Positions 35,776-44,527 of a stretch of 64,000 nucleotides of DNA are shown in pieces. How positions within the stretch are numbered: the stretch's first letter is position 1; each line of letters starts with the position of its first letter. The notes beneath the pieces are model-generated. The model was not told where the DNA came from. It searched no databases and worked only from the letters and a program-made list of their open reading frames with translations. The translations under genes and the position numbers were made by a program. The stretch covers positions 124,001 to 188,000 of the forward strand of contig CAWATM010000007.1 of the NCBI GenBank assembly GCA_963784895.1, written 5' to 3'. This DNA is from Gaiellasilicea sp963784895. Its GTDB lineage: Bacteria > Actinomycetota > Thermoleophilia > Gaiellales > Gaiellaceae.

Positions 35776-35792
35776 ACCCGCTGTTAGAGCAG

Positions 35793-37481
35793 TTACGGCG
35801 CGATGATCACCGGGCACGCCGTGGCGCCCGACGTCGTGCAGACGATCCGCCCCTGGATGCTCGGCGCGATCGTCCCGGCCGCCGTGACGTAGTCGGCGAG
35901 CACCTGGTCCATCAGCTCGCGCGTCGTGCTCCGGGCGATGATGTTCGGGTACCCGTCCCCGCCCGCGGCGACGAAGTCGTTCGTCGTCACCGTGTACGAG
36001 GCGGCCGACGAGAGGTCGACGGGACCCCCGTCACACCCGCCTGCTGCGGTCTGGCGCGTCACCAGCGTGACCCTGCTCCCGACCGGAGCGGAGATGTCGT
36101 ACGTGAAGCAGAGGCCCGACACCTGCGGGAACCGCCCATCGGCCCCGGGCATCCGAGACACGCCGTTCTCGAGTGCGGCCTTCAGTTCGGCGCCCGTCAG
36201 CGTCGCCGTCGTCGCGATGTTCCCGAACGGCAGCACAGCCAGCACCTGGCCACGCGTGATCAGCCAGGGCGGCGGCGTCGAGACAGGGCAGAAGCCGTCT
36301 CCGCCACCTGCCGCCGGACACGTGAGCGCGTTACGCAGCCCACCCGAGTTCGTGTACGCGAAGTCGGTCCCGTACGTGGTCCGGAACGCGTCGGTCGTCT
36401 GGTTGCCGACGAGCGACTCGCAGAGACGGCCGTCGGAGCGGCCGCACTGGTCCGAGCGGAGCACCTGCCGAGTGGACTGGCCGATCACCTGACCGAGCAC
36501 GGGTGCGAGGCCGGCCTTGAGCTCGGTGATCATGGCCGTGATCGCCGGATCCGGCGTCACGTTCGCGACCGTCGGAACGACGAACGACGCCGACTTCGCC
36601 GTGACCCCGGAGCCGGGGACGACGGTCAGCTGCGTCTTCGCGTAGGTGAGGCCCTTCGACTTGTTTTCGACCACGAGGGCACCGCCGTGGACGGCGGCGT
36701 ACTGGAAGTCGGTGTGATCGCCGATCACGACGTCGACGCCCTTCACCGCCTCGCCGAAGTCGACGAGCTCGCCGAAGCCGCTGCCATCGGGGTTGAGTCC
36801 CCGGATGCCCTTGTGCGTGATCACGATCACGACGTCGGCACCTGCGTTGCGCGTCACCGCGGCCCACTTGTTCGCAGCCTCGACGGAGTCGGTGATCTCG
36901 ATCGTGCCGAGGCTGCCCGGCTTCACGACCTCCGGAGCCTCCTCGTTCGTGATCCCGATCACGGCGACCTTCAGACCCCCGACCTTGAACCAGCCCCATT
37001 TGTCCACCCCGGAGAGATTCTCGTCCAGGTTCTTGAGGTTCGCCGACACGTAGCGGAAGGGCTCCCCGAGGGCTGCGCCTGCGGGCGCATTCGCGAGGTC
37101 AACCATCTGCTGCAGATGCGCGACACCGCGGTCGAAGTTGTGGTTCCCGAACGTGTCCGCGTCGAAGCCCATCATCCGCATGGCGAGCACGGCCGGCCGC
37201 TCCTCGTTGAAGCTCGAGATGGGCGGCGACGCCCCGTAGGCGTCGCCGGCGGTGAGCGTCAGGGTGTTCGGATTGGCGGCGCGATCGGCCGCGAAGTACG
37301 CCGACAGCGCCGCAGCGCCGCCAACACCGCTGACCGGCTCAAGCTGAGCGTGCCAGTCGGAGACGCTCAGAATCTGGAGGCTTACCGGCTGCGCCGGCTT
37401 GAGATCCGGCGCGCCCGACGCAGTCGGCGCCGCGACGATCGCGAGCGCGACGGTCGCGAGTATGAGCAGTGTCTTTCTCAT
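35793..37481 (-). CDS. Secreted 5'-nucleotidase / metallophosphoesterase (UshA-like)
   Basis: 562 residues from ATG 37481, preceded by GGGGAGA. A signal peptide (TLLILATVALAIVAAPTASGA) leads into a calcineurin-like domain: SVSDWHAQLEP, LTAGDAYGASP, FGNHNFDRG (GNHE variant with Asn), VIVITHKGIRG and VIGDHTDF. The C-terminal 5'-nucleotidase domain shows YTNSGGLRNAL and FVAAGGDGYPN for substrate stacking. It would release phosphate from extracellular nucleotides. The secreted nuclease gene lies just upstream in the same direction, so the two may act in sequence on DNA. Confidence 0.92.
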   Translation of the reverse strand: MRKTLLILATVALAIVAAPTASGAPDLKPAQPVSLQILSVSDWHAQLEPVSGVGGAAALSAYFAADRAANPNTLTLTAGDAYGASPPISSFNEERPAVLAMRMMGFDADTFGNHNFDRGVAHLQQMVDLANAPAGAALGEPFRYVSANLKNLDENLSGVDKWGWFKVGGLKVAVIGITNEEAPEVVKPGSLGTIEITDSVEAANKWAAVTRNAGADVVIVITHKGIRGLNPDGSGFGELVDFGEAVKGVDVVIGDHTDFQYAAVHGGALVVENKSKGLTYAKTQLTVVPGSGVTAKSASFVVPTVANVTPDPAITAMITELKAGLAPVLGQVIGQSTRQVLRSDQCGRSDGRLCESLVGNQTTDAFRTTYGTDFAYTNSGGLRNALTCPAAGGGDGFCPVSTPPPWLITRGQVLAVLPFGNIATTATLTGAELKAALENGVSRMPGADGRFPQVSGLCFTYDISAPVGSRVTLVTRQTAAGGCDGGPVDLSSAASYTVTTNDFVAAGGDGYPNIIARSTTRELMDQVLADYVTAAGTIAPSIQGRIVCTTSGATACPVIIAP

Positions 37482-37538
37482 CAATCTCCCCTTCTCACTT
37501 TGTCCTGCGCTGCCTAATCGAGCCACCGTTTGCTGTCG

Positions 37539-37573
37539 CCGGGGTCGACCACGCTCGTAGTGGCCGACCCCGG
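37539..37573 (-). terminator. Fourteen-bp hairpin after the secreted nuclease gene
   Basis: CCGGGGTCGACCAC (37539-37552) pairs with GTGGCCGACCCCGG (37560-37573) with one A:C mismatch and a 7-nt loop. It lies 10 nt past the nuclease stop and upstream of the nucleotidase start, so the two genes are probably separate transcripts. Confidence 0.6.
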
Positions 37574-37583
37574 TTGAGAGCTA

Positions 37584-40283
37584 CTAGTTCCCGCCGCCGC
37601 CGAGCAGCTTCAGGCGTGCGACGGACGGATCGTGGTCGCTCGCCTGGTCGTGGAACTCCGCGTTCACGTGGACGATGTCGAACTCGCTCAGACCCCGGAG
37701 AGCGTTCTCGCTGAACAGGATCTGGTCGAGGACCTGCGAGTTGCCCTCGAACACGTACGAGTAGCGCTCCGCGTTCGGCAGCAATGGCACCAGGCTTTGC
37801 AGTGCGCCGCCGCTCTCGAGGATCTTCGTCGTCTCGGAGAACTCGAAATCATTGATGTCTCCGAGCACGATCACGTTCGCCTTCGTCTCAGCAGCGAGGA
37901 TCTGCTTCACGAACGCGTTCACTGAAGCGGCCTGCTGGTGCCTGGCGACCTCAGAGGAGCGGGTCGGCGGCTGGAACCGGCCGAACAGCGGCTGGTCGCC
38001 GCCCTTCGAGCTGAAGTGGTTCACGATCGCGATGAGTGTCTTGTCGTTCCAGGTGAACTCACCCGCAAGCGGCTTGCGGGTCGCCACCCAGGCCGGGTTG
38101 AGCGGGTCAACGCGGCCGGGGCTGAGCGTCAGATGCGCCCTGCCGTCTGCACGGAAGATGCCCGTCGGGGTCGTGGCGTTGCCGCCCGGCCGGTCGACGA
38201 ACGCGAGCCCGCGGTCGGGCCGGAAGAGGAAGCCGACGCGAATATTGCCGCCGGGCTGCCCGCCGTCCTGGTTGTTCTGCGGGTCGATCTGCCGGTACTC
38301 ATAGCGCGGGCCACCGGCGGCGACGATCGCCGTGATGAACGCGTCCCACGAGAGGCTGGCGTCGGTCGTGCCGTCGTTGCTCTCGCCCGTGTTGTCCTGC
38401 ATCTCCTCGATCCCGATCAGGTCGGGCGAGCGCAGGTTGTCGACGACGATCGCGGCGAGCCGCGGAATCGTCGCCGCATCCGAGGGGTCGAGGTTCTCGA
38501 CGTTGAACGTCGCGACAGTCAGCTCGTTCTCCTTCGGCGCGGCTGCGACCTCGCGAGCGAGACCGCCGTCGACGCGCGTGAGCGCCGAGGTCAGCTGCAG
38601 CTCGAAGTTGCCGAAGTTGTACTCGAGCACTCCGACCGCGGAGGACGTGAAGTGGTCGCCGACATTCACGTCCGGAGTAGCGCCCGGGACGATGTCGTCC
38701 TCGAGCTGGATCCGCTCGGGGTTGAAGTCGCCCTGCTCGTAGTCGTTCGGATACGGAGCGGATCCGAGCTTCCGAATCACGATGCCGCCGCGGTTCGTGC
38801 GAATCTCCGCGCCGGCGCCGTCGTCAGCCAGCGCCCAGACTTCGCCGAACCCGTTGCGTGCCCCTACGACAACCGGGTTGTTCACGCGCAGCAGCATTGC
38901 CTCGAGGCTCTCGTAGAAGTCGATTCCGTCCGTGGCCGGGTCGAAGACACCGCCGGTCTCAACGTTGCCCCCGGCATCGTTCTCGATCACCGTCGTCGGC
39001 GGCACGCGGCCACCCTGACCGACGACGGTCTGGCCGATCGTGGCACCGGGGCCTGCGGGCGTCACGACGGGCGAGGCGATCTCAGTCGTCGAGAGGTTGG
39101 CGCTCGCGGCACCGCCTGGGCGGAACTCTGTCACTCGGCCGCTCACGAGCACCGCCTGGCCGACGCTGATCGGAAGGCCCGCCGTTCCGAAGACGAGGAT
39201 CGCGTCGGACGTGGCGATGTTGCCGTCCCCGACCGCGTCCTGGAAGTAGAAGCTGTTCGAACGCACCGCCGTGATCACGCCGGGCACGGCCGAAACCAAC
39301 TGCCCGCCGAACGGCGAAAGGTGACCGGCTCCCTGAATCTCAAAGATCCGGCGGCTGGCGGCCACCGTCGAGAAGGAGAAGGTGTAGTCCGACGCCATGT
39401 TCCCGGGCGGGTCGTCTCCGTCGACGTCCTCGACTCCGACGTTGTCGATCACAACCATGCACGTGTCCGCCTGCGCGAAGTCGGTGTCGGGATCGAGCGT
39501 GAAGGTAGTCGGCCCGCCGCCCAAAACGAACGTATGCGGGCCGCTGACGTCGCACGAGAGCGTGAACGCGGCCGCGCTCGTCGTGACGGGCTCGCTAAAG
39601 GTGACCGAGATGTTCGCGGTCTGCGGAACGTCGACCGCGTTCGAGTTCGGGTCGGTGTCGGTCACTGTCGGCGCCGTGTCGGTTCCGGTCGGGCCGAAGT
39701 TCTGGGGGTTGCCAGCCTTCGGGCCGATGAAGTCGGTCGCGTTGTTCTCGGTGTCCTGTGTGCCGCCGATCCGCTCGAACGAGTTGTCCCCGTTCGTGCC
39801 GGGCGTGGTGAAGCCGACGCCCTCGCGGCAGGGGCTCTGCGGCGAGCCGACGCCGTCGATGACGGTCGGGCCGTTGACGATGCGGATGCCGGCGAAGTTG
39901 GTCGCAGCGAAATCGGTGAAGCCCGTGCCGTAGGTCCGGTCTGGTGTCACGGTGCCGGAATACGGACCCGATGCGTTCGTGTTGGCGAAGAGATAGGACT
40001 GCCCGGGCGCCAGCACGACTGCGGGCACCGCGACTCGAGTCGAAGGAGTGCCGGGCGTGCCGGAGGAGCATCCCTGCAGCTCCCATCCGGAGATGTCGAC
40101 GGGCGCGGAGCCGGCGTTCCGCAACTCCACGAACTCGTCGTTGCCGCCCGCCGGCCCGCGGGTGCGGAACTCGGAGATGACGACGCCGCTCGGCGACGCC
40201 ATCGCAGTTGTGACGCCGCCGATGCTGGCGAATGCACACACTGTTGCTACCGCAGCGATCAGCCGCAGACGAAGATGAGACAC
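37584..40283 (-). CDS. Extracellular nuclease: lamin-tail domain + Ig-like domain + endonuclease/exonuclease/phosphatase
   Basis: 899 residues from GTG 40283, with GGGGAGG 7 nt upstream. After the signal peptide come a lamin-tail domain (VVISEFRTRGPAGGNDEFVEL, SGWELQGCSS) to about 150, a bacterial Ig-like domain near 205-310 (DVPQTANISVTFSEPVTT), an OB-like region, and from about 590 an EEP nuclease: LTVATFNVENLDPSD, LIGIEEMQDN with the metal glutamate, VIVLGDINDFEFSE and SDHDPSVARL. It matches ExeM/NucH-type secreted DNases used for nutrient scavenging or biofilm turnover. No C-terminal anchor is visible. Confidence 0.92.
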   Translation of the reverse strand: MSHLRLRLIAAVATVCAFASIGGVTTAMASPSGVVISEFRTRGPAGGNDEFVELRNAGSAPVDISGWELQGCSSGTPGTPSTRVAVPAVVLAPGQSYLFANTNASGPYSGTVTPDRTYGTGFTDFAATNFAGIRIVNGPTVIDGVGSPQSPCREGVGFTTPGTNGDNSFERIGGTQDTENNATDFIGPKAGNPQNFGPTGTDTAPTVTDTDPNSNAVDVPQTANISVTFSEPVTTSAAAFTLSCDVSGPHTFVLGGGPTTFTLDPDTDFAQADTCMVVIDNVGVEDVDGDDPPGNMASDYTFSFSTVAASRRIFEIQGAGHLSPFGGQLVSAVPGVITAVRSNSFYFQDAVGDGNIATSDAILVFGTAGLPISVGQAVLVSGRVTEFRPGGAASANLSTTEIASPVVTPAGPGATIGQTVVGQGGRVPPTTVIENDAGGNVETGGVFDPATDGIDFYESLEAMLLRVNNPVVVGARNGFGEVWALADDGAGAEIRTNRGGIVIRKLGSAPYPNDYEQGDFNPERIQLEDDIVPGATPDVNVGDHFTSSAVGVLEYNFGNFELQLTSALTRVDGGLAREVAAAPKENELTVATFNVENLDPSDAATIPRLAAIVVDNLRSPDLIGIEEMQDNTGESNDGTTDASLSWDAFITAIVAAGGPRYEYRQIDPQNNQDGGQPGGNIRVGFLFRPDRGLAFVDRPGGNATTPTGIFRADGRAHLTLSPGRVDPLNPAWVATRKPLAGEFTWNDKTLIAIVNHFSSKGGDQPLFGRFQPPTRSSEVARHQQAASVNAFVKQILAAETKANVIVLGDINDFEFSETTKILESGGALQSLVPLLPNAERYSYVFEGNSQVLDQILFSENALRGLSEFDIVHVNAEFHDQASDHDPSVARLKLLGGGGN

Positions 40284-40463
40284 GCCGAATCCTCCCCTTG
40301 AGTCGTCGACCAAGTTCTCCCCGGAACTGGTTTCGCCCGGCCTTTTCGGCCAGGGCCCGCGGGGACTCTAGAGGCTCTGCACGAAAACGCAAGGGGGAAC
40401 TCGACTTCCTTACCGCCCGTAGGCATACTTCGACACGTCCCGACGACGAAGGAGGTGCGACAA

Positions 40464-40508
40464 ATGACAGAGCTTGCCCCCTTCGCCTTCAGAGCTTCGC
40501 GGCTCTAG
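40464..40508 (+). CDS. Possible 14-residue leader peptide upstream of rsgA
   Basis: GAAGGAGG at 40448-40455 is a near-perfect Shine-Dalgarno 8 nt before ATG 40464, which opens a 14-codon frame (MTELAPFAFRASRL) ending at TAG 40506-40508. The rsgA TTG lies 100 nt further. The ribosome site is stronger than that of most genes here, so translation is likely; a regulatory role is unproven, and it could instead be the start of a decayed gene. Confidence 0.4.
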   Translation: MTELAPFAFRASRL

Positions 40509-40608
40509 GTACGTCGGCCGACATTTCCCCGGCAGCTTCCTTGAGTCGCGCAGGCGCGCGCACCGTCGACGCGCCGCGTCCATCTTCCCCTCGCTCAAGG
40601 AGCTCCGC

Positions 40609-41685
40609 TTGTACGCACTGAACGATCTCGGCTGGACTGACAGCCACACAACTGAGTTCGAACCCCACGCGGCCGCCGGCTTGACGCCCGCGCGCGTCGC
40701 CGCGCAGCACCGGGGTGCCTACGCCGTCTTCTCCGAATTGGGCGAACTGCGCGCCGACACGGCCGGCCGGCTCTCGCACGAGGCGAGCGGCGCGGGCGAC
40801 CTTCCCGCGGTCGGCGACTGGGTCGCCGTCGCCGCCCGGCCCGACGAGGGCGCGGCGACGATCCAGCACGTCTTCGCCCGGCGCACCAAGTTCTCGCGCA
40901 AGGTGGCGCTCCACGCCGCCGAGGAGCAGGTGCTCGCGGCCAACGTCGACGCCGTCTTCATCGTCATGTCACTGAACGAGGATTTCAACCTCCGGAGGCT
41001 CGAGCGCTACATCACGATGGCGTGGGAGAGCGGCGCCCAGCCGGTGATCGTGCTGACCAAGACCGATCTCTGTCCCGACTGGGAGCTGCGCGTGCTCGAA
41101 GTCGAGGCGATCGCGTTCGGCGTTCCGGTCCACGCCGTCTCGAATGTGTCCGGCGACGGCCTCGACCTCGTTCGCACGCACCTCTCCCCCGGCCGGACGG
41201 TCGCGTTGCTCGGCTCGTCCGGCGTCGGCAAGTCGACGCTCGTCAACACCTTCGCCGGCGAGGAGCTGCTTGCGACGCAGGAGATCCGCGCGGACGACGG
41301 CGAGGGCCGCCACACCACCACGCACCGGCAGCTCGTGCTGCTGCCCGGCGGCGGGCTCGTCCTGGACACGCCCGGGATGCGTGAGCTGCAGCTGTGGGAG
41401 TCGTCGGACGGAATCGCGGAAACGTTCTCGGACGTCGAGGAGCTCGCGGCGCAATGCCGCTTCTCCGACTGCGCCCACCGGACCGAGCCCGGTTGCGCCG
41501 TGCAGGCGGCGATCGAGGACGGGACGCTGCCGTTCTCGCGCTGGACGAGCTACAAGAAGCTGCAGCGTGAGCTCGCGCACCTCGAACGCCGGCTCGACAA
41601 GCGCCTCCAGGCCGAGGAGCGGAAGCGCTGGGCAAAGGCGGGTGCGATCGGACGGGCGAACATGCGCGCGAAGGGGCGCCGCTAA
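40609..41685 (+). CDS. rsgA: Ribosome small-subunit-dependent GTPase A
   Basis: 358 residues. The TTG at 40609 is preceded by CAAGGAG at the right distance. An OB-fold N-terminal domain (VGDWVAVAARPDEGAA) is followed by the circularly permuted GTPase with G4 LTKTDL, G1 GSSGVGKSTLVN and G3 LDTPGMREL in that order, then the C-terminal zinc knuckle CRFSDCAHRTEPGC. RsgA assists late 30S subunit maturation. A putative leader peptide lies about 100 nt upstream. Confidence 0.95.
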   Translation: MYALNDLGWTDSHTTEFEPHAAAGLTPARVAAQHRGAYAVFSELGELRADTAGRLSHEASGAGDLPAVGDWVAVAARPDEGAATIQHVFARRTKFSRKVALHAAEEQVLAANVDAVFIVMSLNEDFNLRRLERYITMAWESGAQPVIVLTKTDLCPDWELRVLEVEAIAFGVPVHAVSNVSGDGLDLVRTHLSPGRTVALLGSSGVGKSTLVNTFAGEELLATQEIRADDGEGRHTTTHRQLVLLPGGGLVLDTPGMRELQLWESSDGIAETFSDVEELAAQCRFSDCAHRTEPGCAVQAAIEDGTLPFSRWTSYKKLQRELAHLERRLDKRLQAEERKRWAKAGAIGRANMRAKGRR

Positions 41686-41699
41686 CGGCTGCGGCGCCC
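41674..41699 (+). terminator. Hairpin around the rsgA stop codon
   Basis: GGGCGCCGC (41674-41682) pairs with GCGGCGCCC (41691-41699); the TAA stop is in the 8-nt loop. It is followed by TTCAC only, so a weak or Rho-independent-like signal. Confidence 0.45.
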
Positions 41700-41720
41700 T
41701 TCACACACCGCTGAGGCGGC

Positions 41721-42686
41721 TCAGCCGACGTTCGCCGCTCCCTGGGTGACCGTCGCCGTGAACGCCCAGTCGGCGGCGGCGTCGTTCGTGTCGCGGCCGT
41801 TCGGGATCCGCGAGAGCGACCCCGGGACGGTGTTCGAGTCCGCGGTGGCCGTGGGCAAGGCCGTCCCTTCGACCAGGTCGTAGGTGGCCGAGTCGATCGT
41901 CGCCGCCTCGATCGCCCCTTCGTAGGAGAGCGCGTCGAGGAGGCCGCCGCTCGGGCCGAGGAGCGCAACGCCGTCAGGGGCACCGTTCTGGGGGTCGACC
42001 TCGACGACGAGGTACGCGCCGGCCGCAAGGGAACCGGTCAGGCTGCGGCGGAGATATTCGCCGTTCGTGCCGCCGTCGACGAGCACGAGCGCGCTCCCGG
42101 TCAGGTCAGCCGCTCCGGTGCCGGCGTTGTGGATCTCGACGAAACCGCCGCTGTCGGCGCCGACCTGGTCGTAGTCGATCTCGTTGAGCACGAGCTTTGC
42201 GTCCGGGGGCGGCGGAGGCGGCGCGCCGTCCTCTTCGCACGTGAGCACGATCGCACCGTCGATCTCCGTCTCGACCGTAACCTTGCCCTGCCCCGCTTCG
42301 CTCGTCGTGCACGCGATCCCATTCAGCGCCTCGATCGCGGTCAGCGCGCCAGCCGGCCCAGGTGGGCCGGCCGGGCCGGCGGGACCTGCCGGGCCGGCAG
42401 GCCCGGTCGCGCCCGTCTCACCGCGCGGGCCAGGCTCGCCTTGTGGGCCTGCAGGCCCGGCGGGGCCCTGCACGTTCCAGGAGAGCGCCTGCTCGGAGCG
42501 CTTGCAGGCCTTCCCGGCTGACGGCACGAGCAGGAAGCCGGACTTGTGCCGGCACGCCTTGATCACGCCGTTCTCCACCGCGTCGAGCCCCGTGCTGCCT
42601 GCCGTCGCACCGCCAACCGTGAGTGCGAGCGCGCTCACGCCGAGCGCGACGGCGCGCAGTGTCAGCCTCCGCATCCTTCTCGTCAT
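41721..42686 (-). CDS. Secreted collagen-like protein with lamin-tail domain
   Basis: 321 residues. A signal peptide (ALGVSALALTVGGATA) is followed by KACRHKSGFLLVPSAGKACK, then about 13 G-x-y triplets (roughly residues 74-112: GPAGPAGPQGEPG through GPPGPAG) with no interruption. The C-terminal half is a lamin-tail domain (KLVLNEIDYDQVGADSGGFVEI, GAYLVVEVDP, LSRIPNGRDTNDAAADW). The layout suggests a surface or extracellular structural protein. The KACRHKSGFLLVP start is common to actinobacterial collagen-like secreted proteins. Function unknown. Confidence 0.88.
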   Translation of the reverse strand: MTRRMRRLTLRAVALGVSALALTVGGATAGSTGLDAVENGVIKACRHKSGFLLVPSAGKACKRSEQALSWNVQGPAGPAGPQGEPGPRGETGATGPAGPAGPAGPAGPPGPAGALTAIEALNGIACTTSEAGQGKVTVETEIDGAIVLTCEEDGAPPPPPPDAKLVLNEIDYDQVGADSGGFVEIHNAGTGAADLTGSALVLVDGGTNGEYLRRSLTGSLAAGAYLVVEVDPQNGAPDGVALLGPSGGLLDALSYEGAIEAATIDSATYDLVEGTALPTATADSNTVPGSLSRIPNGRDTNDAAADWAFTATVTQGAANVG

Positions 42687-42816
42687 CGTTCCTCCTCGTG
42701 GGCTTGGAGGAGTCGTGATAGCCGCGCCCGCCGCACCTGCCTAGTGTCCGAACCGGCCCGCACCGCCCCAAAGAGACGGTTCTACGCGCGAATTTCCACA
42801 CACTCGACACACTTCC

Positions 42817-43788
42817 GTGATCGAGCTCCGCTTTCACGTCTCCGATCCGCGCCGCCGTCTCGCCGCCGTCCGCCTCGCCCACCAGTTGCGCGAGCGGCTG
42901 CCCCACGAGCTGACTCGCAACGGGCGTGCCTGGGAGCTGACCGCCACCGCGCCCGACGTCGCCCGTTTCGAGTACCAGTTCGAGCTGATCGACCGCAACG
43001 GCGCCAGCGAGTGGATCCTCGATCCCGGCAATCCCAGGCGAGCGTCGGGGCCGTGGGGCCTCAAGTCGGTATGGGAGGAGCCCGGCTACGAGCCGCCCGA
43101 CTGGGTCGCGGAGGAGCCTCTCGGTGAGCCGAAGGCCGTCACGATCGAGAGCAAGATCCTCAAGCTCCAGCTGCCGGCGCTGATCTGGGCGCACCCCGAC
43201 GCAACCGAGCGCAGTCCGCTCCTCGTCGCACACGACGGGCCGGAGTACGTCGAGCACTCGGCACTCCTGGCCTACCTCGGGCAGCTGCCGCCGCTCCGCG
43301 CCGCCCTGCTCGGCCCGGTCGACCGGAACGAGATCTACTCCGCCTCGGCGCGCTACTCGCGGGCGCTCGCCGAGGAGATCCTCCCCCAGCTCCCGCCCGC
43401 CCCGGCCAGAATCGGCCTCGGTGCGAGCCTCGGCGCGCTCTCCCTCTTCCACACGCACCGGCGCCACCCGGACAGCTTCGACGCACTCTTCCTCCAGTCG
43501 GGCAGCTTCTTTCGCCGCGCCGAGAGCTACGAGAATCGCTTTCCGCGCTACGAGCGGATCGCGCGCTTCGTCGGCGGCGTCCATCGCAACCGGCCGGAAC
43601 GGACGATCCCGGTCGTGCTCGCCTGCGGCACCGTCGAGGAGAACCTGCCCGCCAACCGGGCGCTCGAGGAGTCGCTGCGCGCCCGCGGCTACGACGCTCG
43701 TTTGCAGGAGTTCCGCGACGGTCACAACTGGGTCGCCTGGCGCGACTCCCTCCACCCCCACCTCCACCGCCTGCTGCAGCGACTGTGA
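42817..43788 (+). CDS. Fes-like esterase (alpha/beta hydrolase with N-terminal carbohydrate-binding-like domain)
   Basis: 323 residues, GTG start. Residues 1 to about 95 resemble an Ig-like/CBM48-type domain (FEYQFELIDRNGASEWILDPGNP, GPWGLKSVWEEPGYEPP) as in enterochelin esterases. The hydrolase domain has LGASLGALSLF with the nucleophilic serine, and a C-terminal histidine in FRDGHNWVAW; the aspartate partner is not certain. It would hydrolyse an ester of unknown nature. First gene of an operon with a second esterase 1 nt downstream and an ATP-grasp ligase. No siderophore genes lie nearby. Confidence 0.85.
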   Translation: MIELRFHVSDPRRRLAAVRLAHQLRERLPHELTRNGRAWELTATAPDVARFEYQFELIDRNGASEWILDPGNPRRASGPWGLKSVWEEPGYEPPDWVAEEPLGEPKAVTIESKILKLQLPALIWAHPDATERSPLLVAHDGPEYVEHSALLAYLGQLPPLRAALLGPVDRNEIYSASARYSRALAEEILPQLPPAPARIGLGASLGALSLFHTHRRHPDSFDALFLQSGSFFRRAESYENRFPRYERIARFVGGVHRNRPERTIPVVLACGTVEENLPANRALEESLRARGYDARLQEFRDGHNWVAWRDSLHPHLHRLLQRL

Positions 43789-43789
43789 C

Positions 43790-44527
43790 GTGACCCGCCG
43801 CCACCTCTCCCTCCACTCGCCGGCGATCGGTGCCGACGGCCGTGTGATCGCCTACGGCCACTGGGGCCGGCCGCTGCTCGCCTTCCCCTCGCAGGAAGGG
43901 CCGGCGTGGCAGTACGAGGAACGCGGCATGATCGACGCGATCGGCGGACCGATCGAGGACGGCCGCGTCAAGGTCTACGCCGTCGACAGCTTCGACTCGA
44001 GCAGCTGGTACCGCGAGGGCCTCTCGCTCGAGGAGCGGGCGCAGCAGCACGGCCGCTATGAGGACTGGATCCTGAACCAGGTCGTCCCCTTCGTCCAGGA
44101 GGACTCGAAGACGGCCGAGATCATGGTCACCGGCGTCAGCTTCGGCGCCTATCACGCTGCGAACTTCGCGCTCCGGCACGCGCACCTCTTCCCGCTCGCG
44201 ATCTGCCAGAGCGGCGTCTACGACGTCTCGGTCGTGGCCGGCGGGCCGCGTGGCGACGCCGTCTACTTCAACAACCCGGGCGACTACGTCCACCACCTCG
44301 GCGGCGACCATCTCGACTGGCTGCGCGGCCACGTCAACCTGCTCCTGATCGCCGGCCAGGGCCAGTGGGAGGACACGACGGGCGCGCTCGAGAGCACGCG
44401 ACGCTTCGCCCAGCTTCTCGGCGAGAAGGGGATCCGGCACGAGCTCGACCTCTGGGGGTACGACTCGCCGCACGACTGGCCAGCGTGGCGCGACCAGATC
44501 GCGCATCATCTCCCCCGCTTCGTATGA
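43790..44527 (+). CDS. Second esterase (alpha/beta hydrolase fold)
   Basis: 245 residues from GTG 43790, leaving one base after the previous stop. HWGRPLLAFPSQEGPAWQYEE opens the fold, MVTGVSFGAYHAANFALRH contains the nucleophile elbow GVSFGA, and GYDSPHDWPAWRDQI a C-terminal histidine. It lacks the N-terminal binding domain of its neighbour. The family is annotated simply as esterase; the substrate is unknown. It ends with an ATGA overlap into the ATP-grasp gene, so the three proteins are made together. Confidence 0.84.
   Translation: MTRRHLSLHSPAIGADGRVIAYGHWGRPLLAFPSQEGPAWQYEERGMIDAIGGPIEDGRVKVYAVDSFDSSSWYREGLSLEERAQQHGRYEDWILNQVVPFVQEDSKTAEIMVTGVSFGAYHAANFALRHAHLFPLAICQSGVYDVSVVAGGPRGDAVYFNNPGDYVHHLGGDHLDWLRGHVNLLLIAGQGQWEDTTGALESTRRFAQLLGEKGIRHELDLWGYDSPHDWPAWRDQIAHHLPRFV

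Noticed and set aside
42358..42475. Short GC-rich tandem repeat resembling a CRISPR-like or microsatellite array
   Set aside because: It encodes uninterrupted G-x-y triplets of the collagen-like protein; no spacers.
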